Source of the DNA: Methanobacteriaceae archaeon
GTDB taxonomy: Archaea > Methanobacteriota > Methanobacteria > Methanobacteriales > Methanobacteriaceae
Assembly (NCBI GenBank): GCA_900769095.1
Contig: CAAGFH010000064.1
Span: 1-7,109, forward strand
DNA length: 7,109 bases
Reading direction: 5' to 3'
The notes beneath the pieces were generated by a model. The model was not told the origin of the DNA. It worked only from the letters and a program-made list of their open reading frames with translations, and searched no databases. The translations under genes were made by a program, and so were the position numbers. Shown here piece by piece: positions 6,444 to 7,109 of this stretch; position 1 is the stretch's first letter; every line of letters begins with the position of its first letter.

Positions 6444-7059
6444 CTAAGGTTTTTTCATCAAAGTCAATGCCGTCTTTGAATTCGATTTTATCATCTTCAA
6501 TTCCAACAAGGTCTTTGAATTCTTTCATTTTTAATTCTTCTTTTTTATGTTCTAAGAATCCGTAAACTGATTTGTGTCTGGATCCTTTTAAAATCATTTC
6601 AATAGCTTCTTTAGCAACCATTATGTTGTCCATTTCACCAATAAATGAAACAGTCTTACCATAAACTGCCATATCTACTTCAGCCATTTCCATAATAATT
6701 TCACGTGTTTTTCCATCTTTTCCAATAATTCTACCTTTGTGTCTTGCAAGGGCTTTTTTGGATTTTCCAATATATAATGGGAGGCTAATTACTTCCAAAT
6801 AATAATCGTCGCTAACTAATTTTAATGCAACTTCCGGATTGAAACCACGTGCAACTGCTTTAACAATATGGTTTGCATTCCAAACTCCTAATGGGTCTTC
6901 CATATTGTCACTAGGTGTTATGTAAACAGTACCTTCATCACTATCAATATCTAAAATAGTGCCAGTTGCTTTTTCAATGGATCTTTTAACTCCTCCATTG
7001 CTTCCAATTAATGCCCCTACTCTATTTTGAGGTATTTTTAAATAATCTGTTTCCGGCAT
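6439..7059 (-). CDS. Archaeal two-KH-domain RNA-binding protein (Dim2/Krr1-like)
   Basis: This 206-residue protein has two KH domains. The first has its GxxG loop at IGSNGG (G19-G22). The second has IGKDGK (G113-G116), preceded by ALARHKGRI and followed by TREIIMEMA. A charged, acidic C-terminal tail follows (about 170-206). This layout matches the conserved archaeal KH protein related to eukaryotic Dim2/Pno1 and Krr1, which binds near the 3' end of small-subunit rRNA during ribosome maturation. That role is inferred from the family. In many archaea its gene stands next to those for a RIO kinase and aIF1A, which would lie beyond the right edge. The ATG is preceded by AGGTGA (7064-7069). The 50 bases upstream are AT-rich, with no clear TATA box. 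Confidence 0.93.
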   Translation of the reverse strand: MPETDYLKIPQNRVGALIGSNGGVKRSIEKATGTILDIDSDEGTVYITPSDNMEDPLGVWNANHIVKAVARGFNPEVALKLVSDDYYLEVISLPLYIGKSKKALARHKGRIIGKDGKTREIIMEMAEVDMAVYGKTVSFIGEMDNIMVAKEAIEMILKGSRHKSVYGFLEHKKEELKMKEFKDLVGIEDDKIEFKDGIDFDEKTLE

Positions 7060-7109
7060 AATTTCACCTTTTTTTAAATTAATAATACTTATTTAATTGG
7101 AGTTATTTA

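Noticed and set aside
7060..7109. End of a further gene at the right edge
   Set aside because: A RIO kinase gene is often next to this KH gene, but these 50 bases are AT-rich and show no recognisable coding sequence.

Overview
The window is AT-rich archaeal DNA. It most resembles a low-GC member of the Methanobacteriales such as Methanobrevibacter. The evidence is a type II archaeal glyceraldehyde-3-phosphate dehydrogenase, both subunits of DNA topoisomerase VI, an archaeal two-KH-domain protein, ribosome binding sites of the AGGTGAT type, TATA boxes upstream of genes, and poly-T transcription ends. The genus is inferred from base composition and gene content only.

Layout. Seven of the eight genes read on the minus strand, so they are listed here from the right end leftwards. 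First is a Dim2/Krr1-like KH-domain protein (6439-7059), then a 270-base AT-rich spacer. The topoisomerase VI B and A subunits follow (4462-6168 and 3358-4452), 9 bases apart, with the B stop codon inside the A ribosome binding site. A small GMxCxxC metallochaperone-like gene (3129-3332) comes 25 bases after top6A. One plus-strand gene (2644-3012) then interrupts the series. It encodes an exported chagasin-family (inhibitor I42) protein with its own promoter and a hairpin terminator. The minus-strand series resumes with gap (1385-2401), an endonuclease IV-like TIM-barrel protein (515-1351) and, cut by the left edge, a family 2 glycosyltransferase (1-466).

How the genes relate. This is mainly a housekeeping neighbourhood: ribosome biogenesis (KH protein), DNA topology (topo VI), central carbon metabolism (gap) and probable DNA repair (endonuclease IV-like). 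The chagasin-like, metallochaperone and glycosyltransferase genes look like accessory additions. Transcription units suggested by the sequence are: the KH gene, ending at a hairpin plus T7; top6B-top6A-metallochaperone, ending at T7; gap, ending at T8; the endonuclease IV-like gene running into the glycosyltransferase; and the chagasin gene alone. The same 3'-end motif, ATTTAC followed by a T-run, sits just after three of the minus-strand genes.

There is no CRISPR array, insertion sequence, tRNA or rRNA, and nothing that looks like a clearly new multi-gene system. The points most worth checking are the shared terminator motif, the chagasin-like protein without an RPW loop, the endonuclease IV-like protein with altered metal-site motifs, the TTG start of top6B, and the structured spacer upstream of top6B.
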